Shown: piece by piece, positions 1-8,106 of the stretch
Numbering within the stretch: the stretch's first letter is position 1
Layout of the letters: each line of letters begins with the position of its first letter
NCBI GenBank assembly: GCA_965369375.1
Contig: CBDUQN010000003.1
Coordinates: 22,600 to 86,599, forward strand
Origin: CBDUQN01 sp965369375
GTDB taxonomy: Bacteria > Krumholzibacteriota > Krumholzibacteriia > Krumholzibacteriales > Krumholzibacteriaceae
Length of the DNA stretch: 64,000 bases
Direction of reading: 5' to 3'
Translations under genes and position numbers: made by a program
The notes under the pieces: generated by a model
Database searches by the model: none
What the model was told of the DNA's origin: nothing
Seen by the model: the letters and a program-made list of their open reading frames with translations, nothing else

Positions 1-1427
1 CTGCTGTCGATTTCGAGCACTACGATTTCGACATCATCGCCCTTCTTGACGAATTCCGAAGGATGGCGTACCCGCTTCGCCCAGGACATATCGGAGATAT
101 GAACGAGACCGTCGATTCCGTCCTCTATCTCGACAAAAGCGCCGAAGTTCGTCAGATTTCTCACCTTGCCCTTCAAGCGTGTTCCCGGGGGGTACTTGTT
201 CTCGAGGGCTTTCCACGGATCCGGTTCGAGCTGTTTGAGGCCCAGCGAGATCTTTTCGTGCTCCTTGTCGATATTGAGCACCACCGCTTCGACCGTGTCT
301 CCGATTGCTACAACCTTCGAAGGATGCTTTACATGGCGTGTCCAAGACATCTCGGAAATATGAATCAATCCCTCGATTCCCTTCTCGAGCTCGACGAAGG
401 CGCCGTAATCGGTGATCGAGACCACCTTTCCGCGCATCTTCTTTCCGATGGGATACCGTTCCTCTACCCCTTCCCACGGGTACGGCGTAAGTTGCTTGAG
501 ACCGAGCGAAATCCGCTCTCTGGCAGGATCGAAATCGAGTATTTTGACTTTCAGCTGATCGCTGATAGCCACGACCTCCGAAGGATGGCTCACCCGCCCC
601 CATGTGAGATCGGTGAGGTGCAAGAGACCATCGATTCCGCCGAGGTCGACAAATGCACCGAAGTCGGTGATGTTTTTCACAATGCCTTCCCGTTCCTGCC
701 CGACTTCGAGCTCTGCGAGGAGTTGCTTTTTCTTTTCCTCCCGCTCCTTTTCGAGCACTACCCGTCTCGAAACTACGATATTCCGCCTTCTCTTGTTCAG
801 CTTGATGATTTTGACATCGAGTTCCTGTCCAATGAGCTCATCGAGATTCGGGACCTGTCGGAGCGCGATCTGGGAACCGGGAAGAAAGGCCTCGACTCCC
901 ATAAGCTTCACAACGAGTCCGCCCTTGATGCGCTTGTCGGCACATGCCTTGACGACTGTTCTGTTATCGTAAGATTTCTTGATATCGTCCCAGGCCCTGA
1001 GAAAGTCCGCCTTTTCCTTCGAAAGAACAATGAGGCCGTCCTGGTTTTCCATCTTCTCGAGTAAGACGTGGAATATATCGCCGTATTTGACTTCCTTGCA
1101 ATCGGCGAATTCATTTATCGGGATCGTTCCTTCGCTCTTGAAGCCGACGTCGAGTATTACTTCCTTCTCCGTCACCGAATAAACGGTTCCCTCTACTATG
1201 TTTCCTTCACGGAGATCCTTCGTTTTAATGTTTATGCCGGCGAGGGCTTCGGCCCAGTCCGTTTCTTCCTGAATCTCTCCACTCAACTCATCCGTTTTGA
1301 CCTTTTCGAAGATTTCCAGATATGACGGCGCATTTCTCTGCGTGGCCGTTCTTGCAACCTCCTCATCAGGTTTTCCCGTGTTCACCTCGGGGTTGGTTTT
1401 TGATCCTCTCAGATTCTCTTCTTGCAT
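1..1427 (-). CDS. rpsA: 30S ribosomal protein S1 (partial, C-terminus outside window)
   Basis: Binds mRNA and helps deliver it to the 30S subunit. I translated the minus strand from the ATG at 1427; the frame stays open for 475 codons to the window edge, so the C-terminus is missing. After a charged N-terminal tail of about 70 residues there are at least five S1/OB domains. The last three show the repeated pattern G-x-V-x-x-[IL]-T-[DN]-[FY]-GAFV followed by GL[LIV]H[IL][ST]. The start is supported by a strong Shine-Dalgarno sequence (AAGGAGGAG) upstream. The family usually has 4-6 domains and 400-600 residues. It lies 98 nt downstream of ispH on the same strand, an arrangement with cmk also seen in other phyla, so co-transcription is likely. 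Confidence 0.95.
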   Translation of the reverse strand, partial: MQEENLRGSKTNPEVNTGKPDEEVARTATQRNAPSYLEIFEKVKTDELSGEIQEETDWAEALAGINIKTKDLREGNIVEGTVYSVTEKEVILDVGFKSEGTIPINEFADCKEVKYGDIFHVLLEKMENQDGLIVLSKEKADFLRAWDDIKKSYDNRTVVKACADKRIKGGLVVKLMGVEAFLPGSQIALRQVPNLDELIGQELDVKIIKLNKRRRNIVVSRRVVLEKEREEKKKQLLAELEVGQEREGIVKNITDFGAFVDLGGIDGLLHLTDLTWGRVSHPSEVVAISDQLKVKILDFDPARERISLGLKQLTPYPWEGVEERYPIGKKMRGKVVSITDYGAFVELEKGIEGLIHISEMSWTRHVKHPSKVVAIGDTVEAVVLNIDKEHEKISLGLKQLEPDPWKALENKYPPGTRLKGKVRNLTNFGAFVEIEDGIDGLVHISDMSWAKRVRHPSEFVKKGDDVEIVVLEIDS

Positions 1428-1525
1428 TAATAAATCTCCTCCTTACGTATTGGATTTTAGCAGGTTATATGATAAGTGCTTTTGCTGCTGCATGCAAGCC
1501 ATTTCTTGGGCCGACGGATGAGAGT

Positions 1526-2386
1526 TCACGCATTCGAGGGAATCTCGTTAAGTCGATCGAGGACGGCATCGATTACCCAGTCGGGCGTCGATGTTCCAGT
1601 GATGAGCCCAACACGTTTCGAGCTCTCGAACCATGTTTCGTCTATCTCGTCCGCTGTTTCGATGAATTTCGTCTCGATCCCGGCATCGAGGCACATCTGG
1701 AATAATCTCCGCGTATTAGAGCTCTTTCTCCCTCCTACGATAAGCATGAGGTCAACATGCTCGGCCAGTTCGAGGGTCGCCTCGCGTCTGAGCACGGTCG
1801 CCTGGCATATCGTGTCGTAGACTAGCAGATCGGGTACCAGTCCGGCGAGCACTTCGATAATCTCATTCGCCTTTTCCCGGGAAAAGGTTGTCTGTATAAC
1901 GACTCCGGCTTTCGAAATACCTTCTATCTTCTCGGCTCCATTTACGGAATTAATGATAAACGCTTTATTTCCCGCGTGAGACGAGATGCCCCGGACCTCG
2001 GGGTGATCGCTGTCACCGATGATGATGACCTGGTAAGATTCTTCCGAGAGTTTCATTACATGCTTCTGGCTTTTCAGTACGAACGGGCATGTGGCGTCTA
2101 TCAGTTTGATTCCCCGCCGTTTCGCCTCCTCAATCAGGTTGGGTTGCGCTCCGTGGGCGCGTATCACGAGCGTGGAACCCTCTTCTATTTTGTCGAGGGA
2201 GTAAACCGGTTCGACTCCCTGTGATCTGAGCTTCTCTACCGCCTGGATGTTGTGAATTACTTCACCGAGCGTGTATATCTTGCCCCCATGCTCCTCGAGT
2301 CCCTGCTCGATGAGACGCATCGCCCTCTTTACGCCGAAGCAGTATCCCGTGTAGGGAGAGAGTATTATTTCAAGCTTCTGCTTCAT
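1526..2386 (-). CDS. ispH: 4-hydroxy-3-methylbut-2-enyl diphosphate reductase
   Basis: Last step of the MEP isoprenoid pathway: an iron-sulfur enzyme reducing HMBPP to IPP and DMAPP in the cytosol. At 286 residues it has normal length. The three cluster-ligand cysteines are visible in YCFGVKRAM (near residue 17), DATCPFV and ICQATVLRREA. The catalytic Glu sits in DHPEVRG, and VGGRKSSNTRRL is the conserved substrate-binding segment. The reading frame starts inside the 3' end of cmk-plsC (17 nt overlap) with GGAG about 10 nt upstream, which suggests translational coupling. It implies the MEP rather than the mevalonate route here. Confidence 0.96.
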   Translation of the reverse strand: MKQKLEIILSPYTGYCFGVKRAMRLIEQGLEEHGGKIYTLGEVIHNIQAVEKLRSQGVEPVYSLDKIEEGSTLVIRAHGAQPNLIEEAKRRGIKLIDATCPFVLKSQKHVMKLSEESYQVIIIGDSDHPEVRGISSHAGNKAFIINSVNGAEKIEGISKAGVVIQTTFSREKANEIIEVLAGLVPDLLVYDTICQATVLRREATLELAEHVDLMLIVGGRKSSNTRRLFQMCLDAGIETKFIETADEIDETWFESSKRVGLITGTSTPDWVIDAVLDRLNEIPSNA

Positions 2387-3734
2387 GTTTCAGCATCTCC
2401 ATCTCATTATGAACCATCGAGCTGAGAACCTGATAGTCCGTTTTCTTTTCCGGTGAAGCGTATCCGTCCGGGATCCGTATCGGCGGACCGATATGAACGG
2501 CGAGCCGTTCCTTTCTGAGCATGCAGGCTCTGAGCTTGTTGGACCCCATTACGTAGATGGGAACGATGCTTCTGCCCGTATTGAGCGCGATGAATCCGAG
2601 ACCGCCTTTGAGTGGAGCGATTTCACCCGTCTTCGACCTCGTCCCTTCGGGAAACATGAGAATGGAATCGTTACCCTTGAGTTTGCTCATTACGAGACGT
2701 AGCGTTTTGCGATCGATTTGGTCGCGATCGACCGCTATCGCATTGTACTTTCGTATCAGCCAGCCGAATAATCTGTTTCTGAAGAGCTCCTTCTTGGCCA
2801 TGTACCATACCTCTCGATTCAATGTGCACCCGACAATCGGGGGGTCGGCGTATGCGAGATGGTTGCTGGCCAAAATAAAGTTTTCCCGGTAACGCAGGTT
2901 TTCCTCTCCGCTGATTCTCAATCCGAAAAGGATCTTGAAGGATGCGCGTATCAGGAAATACGCAATACGGTAGTTGAAGTCCATTCTATTAAACGGATCC
3001 TTCCCCCGCCGCCATACCTTGAGATCCGCCAACCGCACCGAGACCTCGCGCGTGAGAGACTCGATGATGTGAACCTGTTCTTCGATCGTCATGTCCGAAG
3101 TGTCTATAACGAGCGATCCCGGGGGACGAAGCAAGGGACTGTGTTCACGGCTCGAGTCGATCGAGTCTCTTCCGAGGATATTTTCCCTTGCTTCTTCGAT
3201 ATTTTGCTCTATTCCCATGCGTACGAGCTGATCGACTCTTCTCGATGCCCTCGTTTCGATATCGGCCACGAGAAAGATCTTCACATGCGCAAACGGGAAT
3301 ACGACGGAACCGGTGTCACGACCCTCCGCAATGATTCCACCGCGGGAAGCGATCCTTCTCTGAATCTTTACCATCGCATTTCTCACGCCCCTATGCCGGC
3401 TGACGGGAGAAACATGCCGTGATATTTCCGGGTCACGTATCTCCCGCTCGATGTTTCTGCCTGAGAGGTGCAGCGCCGGTTTGCCGTCAACCGTCTTCAA
3501 TTCGAGATCGAGCGATTCCGCCACGCGGGAGGCTCTTTCACCGTCATCGGGCTCTATCTGCTGTTTGAGCACCTGATGGGTCACGGCGCGGTACATCGCT
3601 CCGGTATCGAGATAGGTGAGTCCGAGACGTTGCGCGAGTAATGCCGCCGTCGTGCTCTTGCCCGATCCGGCGGGACCGTCGATCGTGATGACGAGACTCT
3701 TCAAGATTTCCTGTATTTTCTGGTTTCTGTCCAT
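2370..3734 (-). CDS. cmk: Cytidylate kinase fused to 1-acyl-glycerol-3-phosphate acyltransferase
   Basis: Two enzymes in one 454-residue chain. Residues about 13-225 are CMP/dCMP kinase with P-loop GPAGSGKST, the YLDTGAMYRAVT segment, and GRDTGSVVFP. Residues about 255-450 are a PlsC-type acyltransferase with the catalytic H-x4-D motif in NHLAYAD and the FPEGTRS phosphate-binding motif, followed by GGLGFIAL. The second domain would act on lysophosphatidic acid at the inner membrane face. cmk and plsC are often adjacent upstream of ispH and rpsA, so the fusion fits known neighbourhoods. The ATG at 3734 lacks a clear Shine-Dalgarno sequence; a TTG about 11 codons in is an alternative start. Confidence 0.93.
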   Translation of the reverse strand: MDRNQKIQEILKSLVITIDGPAGSGKSTTAALLAQRLGLTYLDTGAMYRAVTHQVLKQQIEPDDGERASRVAESLDLELKTVDGKPALHLSGRNIEREIRDPEISRHVSPVSRHRGVRNAMVKIQRRIASRGGIIAEGRDTGSVVFPFAHVKIFLVADIETRASRRVDQLVRMGIEQNIEEARENILGRDSIDSSREHSPLLRPPGSLVIDTSDMTIEEQVHIIESLTREVSVRLADLKVWRRGKDPFNRMDFNYRIAYFLIRASFKILFGLRISGEENLRYRENFILASNHLAYADPPIVGCTLNREVWYMAKKELFRNRLFGWLIRKYNAIAVDRDQIDRKTLRLVMSKLKGNDSILMFPEGTRSKTGEIAPLKGGLGFIALNTGRSIVPIYVMGSNKLRACMLRKERLAVHIGPPIRIPDGYASPEKKTDYQVLSSMVHNEMEMLKHEAEA

Positions 3735-3786
3735 TTGAGGAAAAGTACAGATGACGATCGTAGCGTTATCTGAATCCGCTCTATAG

Positions 3787-4893
3787 TTACACAGGTTTCA
3801 GAAGTTCTTTGATGGCATCGATGAATTTCTTGTTCTCGTTCGGCGTGCCTATCGTTACTCTGAATGATTCCTCCCCGAGGCCGAATGGCTTCATTCCCCT
3901 TACGATGATTCCCATATCCATCAGTTTATTGATGATATTTCCGTTCTCCCTCGGCGGAATAACGAGAAGGAAGTTCGTCTGCGAGGGAGGAACGGTAAAG
4001 CCGAGTCCGAGGAGCTCCTGCCTGATATGTTTCTTCTGAAGTTCGTTTTCTTCCTTGCGTACGGCTATCTTGTCGAAGTGCTCGAGCGCCGCCCGCGACG
4101 CCGCCTGCGCGATCCGGTTTACGTTGAATGGTTGTCTGACCTTGTGCAGGCAGGTAACGGTATCCTTGTGTGATATCGAATATCCGACCCTCAGGCCGGA
4201 GAGGGAATGAATCTTTGAAAAGGTTCTCAGGACGACGATATTGTCCCTTTCCTTGAGCAGCTTGAGGGTATCGGGAAAGTCATGGGCGGTAACGTATTCA
4301 AAATATGCTTCATCGAATAAGACGAAGATGTCCGGCCGCAGGTCCTCGAGAAACCGTTCGACTTCGTCCTTTGTGACATACGTTCCTGTTGGATTATTCG
4401 GATTGCAGATAAAGATGATCTTTGTCTTCAGGGTCACACGCTGTTTAATCGCCTGAAGGTCGAGGCGGTAATCTTTCAGAGGCACTTCGAACGCTTTCAC
4501 GCCGGCCAACTGGGAGACGATCGGATATATGATGAAGCTCGGAAAAGGGTAGATGATCTCTTCATCGGGTTTGGCGAAGACGCGGACGAACAGATCTATA
4601 ATTTCATTCGAGCCGTTGCCGACAAATATCTGGTCGTGATCAACGCCGAGATATTCGGCGAGTTCTCTCGTGAGGTAGAAACATCCCGAGTTGGGGTATC
4701 TGTTTATATTGCTCAATTCACCTTGGATCGCCTGCATCACTTCATCGATCGGAGGATACGGATTCTCATTCGAAGCGAGCTTGACAATTTCACCTTCGAA
4801 CTGCTTTTCCCTCCTGAATTCTTCGATCGGCTTGCCGGGAACGTACGGCTTCACGCTTTTCAGGTGAGTCTGCAGCTTGTCCTTTATGTCCAT
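3787..4893 (-). CDS. hisC: Histidinol-phosphate aminotransferase
   Basis: PLP-dependent fold-type I aminotransferase that converts imidazole acetol phosphate and glutamate to histidinol phosphate in histidine synthesis. The chain is 368 residues, typical for HisC. Visible signatures are the N-terminal LASNENPYPP, the PLP-contact ICNPNNPTGTY, DEAYFEY, the Schiff-base lysine in RTFSKIHSLSGLRVGY, and the C-terminal FRVTIGTPNEN. GAAGGAG lies 8 nt before the ATG. No other his gene is in the window, so a related broad-specificity aminotransferase remains possible. It lies between rluB and cmk-plsC in the same direction. Confidence 0.88.
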   Translation of the reverse strand: MDIKDKLQTHLKSVKPYVPGKPIEEFRREKQFEGEIVKLASNENPYPPIDEVMQAIQGELSNINRYPNSGCFYLTRELAEYLGVDHDQIFVGNGSNEIIDLFVRVFAKPDEEIIYPFPSFIIYPIVSQLAGVKAFEVPLKDYRLDLQAIKQRVTLKTKIIFICNPNNPTGTYVTKDEVERFLEDLRPDIFVLFDEAYFEYVTAHDFPDTLKLLKERDNIVVLRTFSKIHSLSGLRVGYSISHKDTVTCLHKVRQPFNVNRIAQAASRAALEHFDKIAVRKEENELQKKHIRQELLGLGFTVPPSQTNFLLVIPPRENGNIINKLMDMGIIVRGMKPFGLGEESFRVTIGTPNENKKFIDAIKELLKPV

Positions 4894-4907
4894 ATTTGGT
4901 TTCTCCT

Positions 4908-5645
4908 TCAGACCAATCCCGTCAGTTCACGCAGGCGATTTTCTTCTTCCTCCGTCAGGAGTCTGATATCTCCTGTTTGTAAATCTCTAAATTCGAGATC
5001 GCCCATTGCGCTTCTGTGCAGTTTGAGAACCGTGTGCCCGAAATGTGAAAACATTCTTCTGACTTGCCGCTTACGCCCCTCTTTAAGAATAACCTCGAGT
5101 TTCGTATGGTCCCTATCCCTGTCGAGGATAGTTACCTTGCATGGCAGCGTCGAAAAGTCGCCATGCCGTATCCCCGATTCCAAGTTTCGCACCGTTTCGT
5201 CCGACACCATCCCTTCGACCGTTACGCGGTACGTCTTCTCGATCTTGAAACGGGGATGGGTCAGACGATACGCCAGATCCCCGTCGTTCGTGATGATCAG
5301 AATACCGGATGTATCGAGATCCAGCCGGCCTACCGGGAACAACCGCTCGGTGTACCCTTTTTCCCGCACCAGGTTTATTACCGTTTTCCTGTTGAACGAG
5401 TCACTTGCGGTGCTGAGCACTCCCGTTGGTTTGTTCAGTACGAGAACGAGTCTCTTTTGGTTCCAGAGAACCTTCTTTCCATCGACCGTGACCCGGTCCC
5501 TGCGAGGATCGATTTTCAGCTTGAAGTTCTCGATCCTCTCTCCATTAACGCATACGACTCCACTCTTTATAAGCTCCTCGCATTTCCTCCTCGCGCCCAA
5601 TCCCGCCGTCGCGAGGTATCGGTTGATCCTAACCAGTTCGGTCAT
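4908..5645 (-). CDS. rluB: Ribosomal large subunit pseudouridine synthase (RluB family)
   Basis: Isomerises uridine to pseudouridine in 23S rRNA. It has 245 residues: an N-terminal S4 RNA-binding domain (about 4-60, RINRYLATAGLGARRKCEEL) then the RsuA/RluB catalytic domain with GRLDLDTSGILIITNDGDLA, whose second Asp is the expected catalytic residue. KEGRKRQVRRMF is the conserved C-terminal motif. It overlaps scpB by 4 nt (ATGA), the usual scpA-scpB-rluB order in many bacteria, which supports the assignment. RluB versus RluE/RsuA specificity cannot be decided here. Confidence 0.92.
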   Translation of the reverse strand: MTELVRINRYLATAGLGARRKCEELIKSGVVCVNGERIENFKLKIDPRRDRVTVDGKKVLWNQKRLVLVLNKPTGVLSTASDSFNRKTVINLVREKGYTERLFPVGRLDLDTSGILIITNDGDLAYRLTHPRFKIEKTYRVTVEGMVSDETVRNLESGIRHGDFSTLPCKVTILDRDRDHTKLEVILKEGRKRQVRRMFSHFGHTVLKLHRSAMGDLEFRDLQTGDIRLLTEEEENRLRELTGLV

Positions 5646-6346
5646 TCTCCGTTCGGCCGGCTGCCGCCATCCGCTCCGGTCTCGTGCTCGGCGGTGACAT
5701 CTGGATTATCCGCTTCCGTTTCCTCTTTCGGCATGACGGCCGTCCGGCTTTGCAGAGCGGTATCTTCGACGTCTCCGAGATCCCCGAGATTTTTCTCGAG
5801 CTCTTCAATACTCGGCAGATCCCGATAGTCCTTCAGACCGAGATATTCTAGGAATTTCCTCGTTGTCGAGTAGAGGTAGGGTCTTCCGACACCATCTCCC
5901 CTGCCGGTTATCGTAATGAGATCCCGGTCGGTCAGTGTCGCAAGAACGCCATCGCAATTCACGCCGCGAATCGCTTCAATCTGCATTCTGCTGATCGGCT
6001 GCTTGTAGGCGACGATGGCGAGGGTTTCGAGCGAAGGCTTTGAAAGCCGGGCCTTTCTCCTGCTCTTGAAGAGCTTGACAACGATCGGCGAAAACTCAGG
6101 CAAAGTCGTTACCTGGTAACCGCCTGCCACCTCGACGATCTCGAAGCTTCTCATATGGGAACTGTAAAAGTCCGAGAGTGATGCGATCGCCGCCCGGATA
6201 TCTTTCGTTGAAGAGGTTCCGGTAATAGCCGCGAGCCTGCCGGGGGAAAGAGGAGTATCCGAGGCGAACAGCAGTGCTTCGATCATCCTCTCGAGCCGGT
6301 TTTGCTCAATGGTCGCGTTTCTCCCTTGTTCTGTCCGTTCCGTCAT
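5642..6346 (-). CDS. scpB: Segregation and condensation protein B
   Basis: Winged-helix (kleisin-associated, KITE-type) partner of SMC-ScpA in chromosome compaction. The core begins at IEALLFASDTPLS and includes YKQPISRMQIEAIRGVNCDGVLATLTDRDLI, in two segments typical of the family. I chose the ATG at 6346 because the longer frame would add 27 unconserved residues; the start lies 41 nt inside the end of scpA. The last ~45 residues are an acidic, low-complexity tail. No strong Shine-Dalgarno sequence precedes it, so coupling to scpA translation is likely. Confidence 0.92.
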   Translation of the reverse strand: MTERTEQGRNATIEQNRLERMIEALLFASDTPLSPGRLAAITGTSSTKDIRAAIASLSDFYSSHMRSFEIVEVAGGYQVTTLPEFSPIVVKLFKSRRKARLSKPSLETLAIVAYKQPISRMQIEAIRGVNCDGVLATLTDRDLITITGRGDGVGRPYLYSTTRKFLEYLGLKDYRDLPSIEELEKNLGDLGDVEDTALQSRTAVMPKEETEADNPDVTAEHETGADGGSRPNGE

Positions 6347-7067
6347 CCGTGTGAATATATGGTGAAACCCCCGGCCTGTAAAGCCAGATGTCCGATTCAT
6401 TCGACATCTGCCGCGCCACGATCTCACCGAGCCGGATCAGCTCCAGAATAGAAAGGAACGTAACGATAACGTTCATCCTGTCGAAGCCGTCTTGAAATAG
6501 CTCGGTGAACAATACTTCGGATTGCTTGCTGATCATATCCCGTATGGCCTCGATGCGTTCCTCGGTCGTAATCGAGTCGCGCTCGATCGTGTAGGACACC
6601 TGCATCTTCAGATCGTCGAGCACCTTGCGGAAGGCTTCGACGAGATCGAAGAGCGTAACCTCCATCGGCTGCACGAGATCATCCTCGATCTCCGGCGTCG
6701 GAACAGCTCTCGTATATACCCTTCTCCTGTCCGCCTCACGCTCGGCGAAATGCTCCGCCGCCCCCTTGTACTTTCTGTATTCGATGAGGTTCCGAACCAG
6801 TTCGTCGCGGGGATCTTCCTCCTCTTCTTCTTCGAGACGCCGGGGCAGGAGCATCTGAGCCTTGATCCTCATGAGCGTCGCCGCCATAACGAAGAACTCG
6901 CCCGCCACCTCGAGCTCGAGTTCCTTCATGATCTCTATGAACGAGAGGTATTCACGGGTGATGTGCGAGATGGGGATATCGTAAATATTGATTTTGTCTC
7001 TTCTTATCAGATGCAGCAGAAGATCGAGTGGGCCTTCGAATTGCTTGAGGCATACGTGGTAACTCAT
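6306..7067 (-). CDS. scpA: Segregation and condensation protein A (kleisin)
   Basis: Kleisin subunit bridging SMC heads. It has 253 residues with the N-terminal signature FEGPLDLLLHLI, then DIPISHITREYLSF and the AATLMRIKAQMLLPR segment. The linker is acidic (EEEEEEDPRDE), and the C-terminal winged helix covers TFLSILELIRLGE, which contacts SMC. It is the first gene of the scpA-scpB-rluB-hisC run. About 110 nt separate it from xerD upstream. Confidence 0.93.
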   Translation of the reverse strand: MSYHVCLKQFEGPLDLLLHLIRRDKINIYDIPISHITREYLSFIEIMKELELEVAGEFFVMAATLMRIKAQMLLPRRLEEEEEEDPRDELVRNLIEYRKYKGAAEHFAEREADRRRVYTRAVPTPEIEDDLVQPMEVTLFDLVEAFRKVLDDLKMQVSYTIERDSITTEERIEAIRDMISKQSEVLFTELFQDGFDRMNVIVTFLSILELIRLGEIVARQMSNESDIWLYRPGVSPYIHTDDGTDRTREKRDH

Positions 7068-7179
7068 AAACTGGTTTTTCCGGCTCCTTCCCTCCCTCCT
7101 CCCGAGGGGATTCTATCAACATCCCATACGGATAGCACACTATGCTATGAGAACGTCTTAACCCTGTCAACTCTTTACT

Positions 7180-8106
7180 TTACCCACGGGGATGAAAGGT
7201 TCGATGCACTTCGAGCAGGTAATCCATGTCGAGCTTTGTATATATCTGTGTCGTCGAAATGCTGGAATGGCCGAGTAATTCCTGAACCGCCCTCAGATCC
7301 GCCCCCCCCTCGATCAGATGCGTCGCGAAAGAGTGCCTCAGCGTGTGCGGCGAGACTGAGGTGGGGAGCCCGGCTCGTATGGCGTATTTCTTCAGTATTT
7401 TCCAGAAGCCGACCCGAGAGATCGGATTTCCCCGGTAGTTGAGGTAGACATATGGTGATATGCGATTCTTGAGAAGCCTCGGGCGGGATTTTTCGAGATA
7501 GAGGTTGAGTGCTTTTTTGCATTGCGCCCCGTAGGGAACGTAACGTTCCTTGCGTCCCTTCCCCTTCACCCTCAGCATTTTCCTCTCCTCGTCTATCTGT
7601 TCGAGCTTGAGCCGGCAGATCTCCGAAACGCGCATACCGGAAGAATAGGCCGTTTCGAGTAGCGAACGGTCCCTCACGCCGAGCGTGCTGTCATCAGGCC
7701 CCTCGAGCAACTTCTCCACCTCGAAGGCAGAGAGCACGAATGGTATTTTCTTGGCGATCTTCGGTGCCGATATGCCGTCTATTTCGAGTTTCCCGATTTC
7801 ACCTTCCCGGTAGAGAAATCTGTGAAAGCCCTTCACGGCGCTCAGAATCCTCGCCTGCGAAGAAGGACGCTTCGATTTTTCTATCTCCGCGGTGAATGCG
7901 AGTGTCGAATCGAATGTGATATCGACCGGAGCGGCTATCCCGGAGCGGGAAACAAACTTAAAGTAATCCTTTAAATCTGCAGTGTATGCCTTTATTGTGA
8001 GAGGGCTTAACCCTTTCTCTACGGCGAGAAAGTCGGCGTAGAGCTCAGCCAGGCGTTCCAGAGCGGAATCATCGGTCGTGGAGGTGTCTGAAGATTTCCC
8101 CGGCAA
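7180..8106 (-). CDS. xerD: Tyrosine recombinase XerD-like
   Basis: Site-specific tyrosine recombinase resolving chromosome dimers at dif. It has 308 residues: an N-terminal SAM-like core-binding domain (about 14-100) and a catalytic domain carrying the expected set: Arg in SSGMRVSEI, Lys in VKGKGRKERYVP, HTLRHSFATHL (HxxR), GHSSISTTQIY (His and the nucleophile Tyr). A second Xer protein lies at 21.7-22.6 kb, so the two probably form the XerC/XerD pair. The D versus C assignment rests on context, since the other copy sits in the xerC-hslVU block. It overlaps uvrC by 38 nt. Confidence 0.85.
   Translation of the reverse strand: MPGKSSDTSTTDDSALERLAELYADFLAVEKGLSPLTIKAYTADLKDYFKFVSRSGIAAPVDITFDSTLAFTAEIEKSKRPSSQARILSAVKGFHRFLYREGEIGKLEIDGISAPKIAKKIPFVLSAFEVEKLLEGPDDSTLGVRDRSLLETAYSSGMRVSEICRLKLEQIDEERKMLRVKGKGRKERYVPYGAQCKKALNLYLEKSRPRLLKNRISPYVYLNYRGNPISRVGFWKILKKYAIRAGLPTSVSPHTLRHSFATHLIEGGADLRAVQELLGHSSISTTQIYTKLDMDYLLEVHRTFHPRG

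Noticed and set aside
63..1064. Long plus-strand frame across the first kilobase
   Set aside because: It is the antisense shadow of rpsA, whose domain repeats read cleanly on the minus strand.
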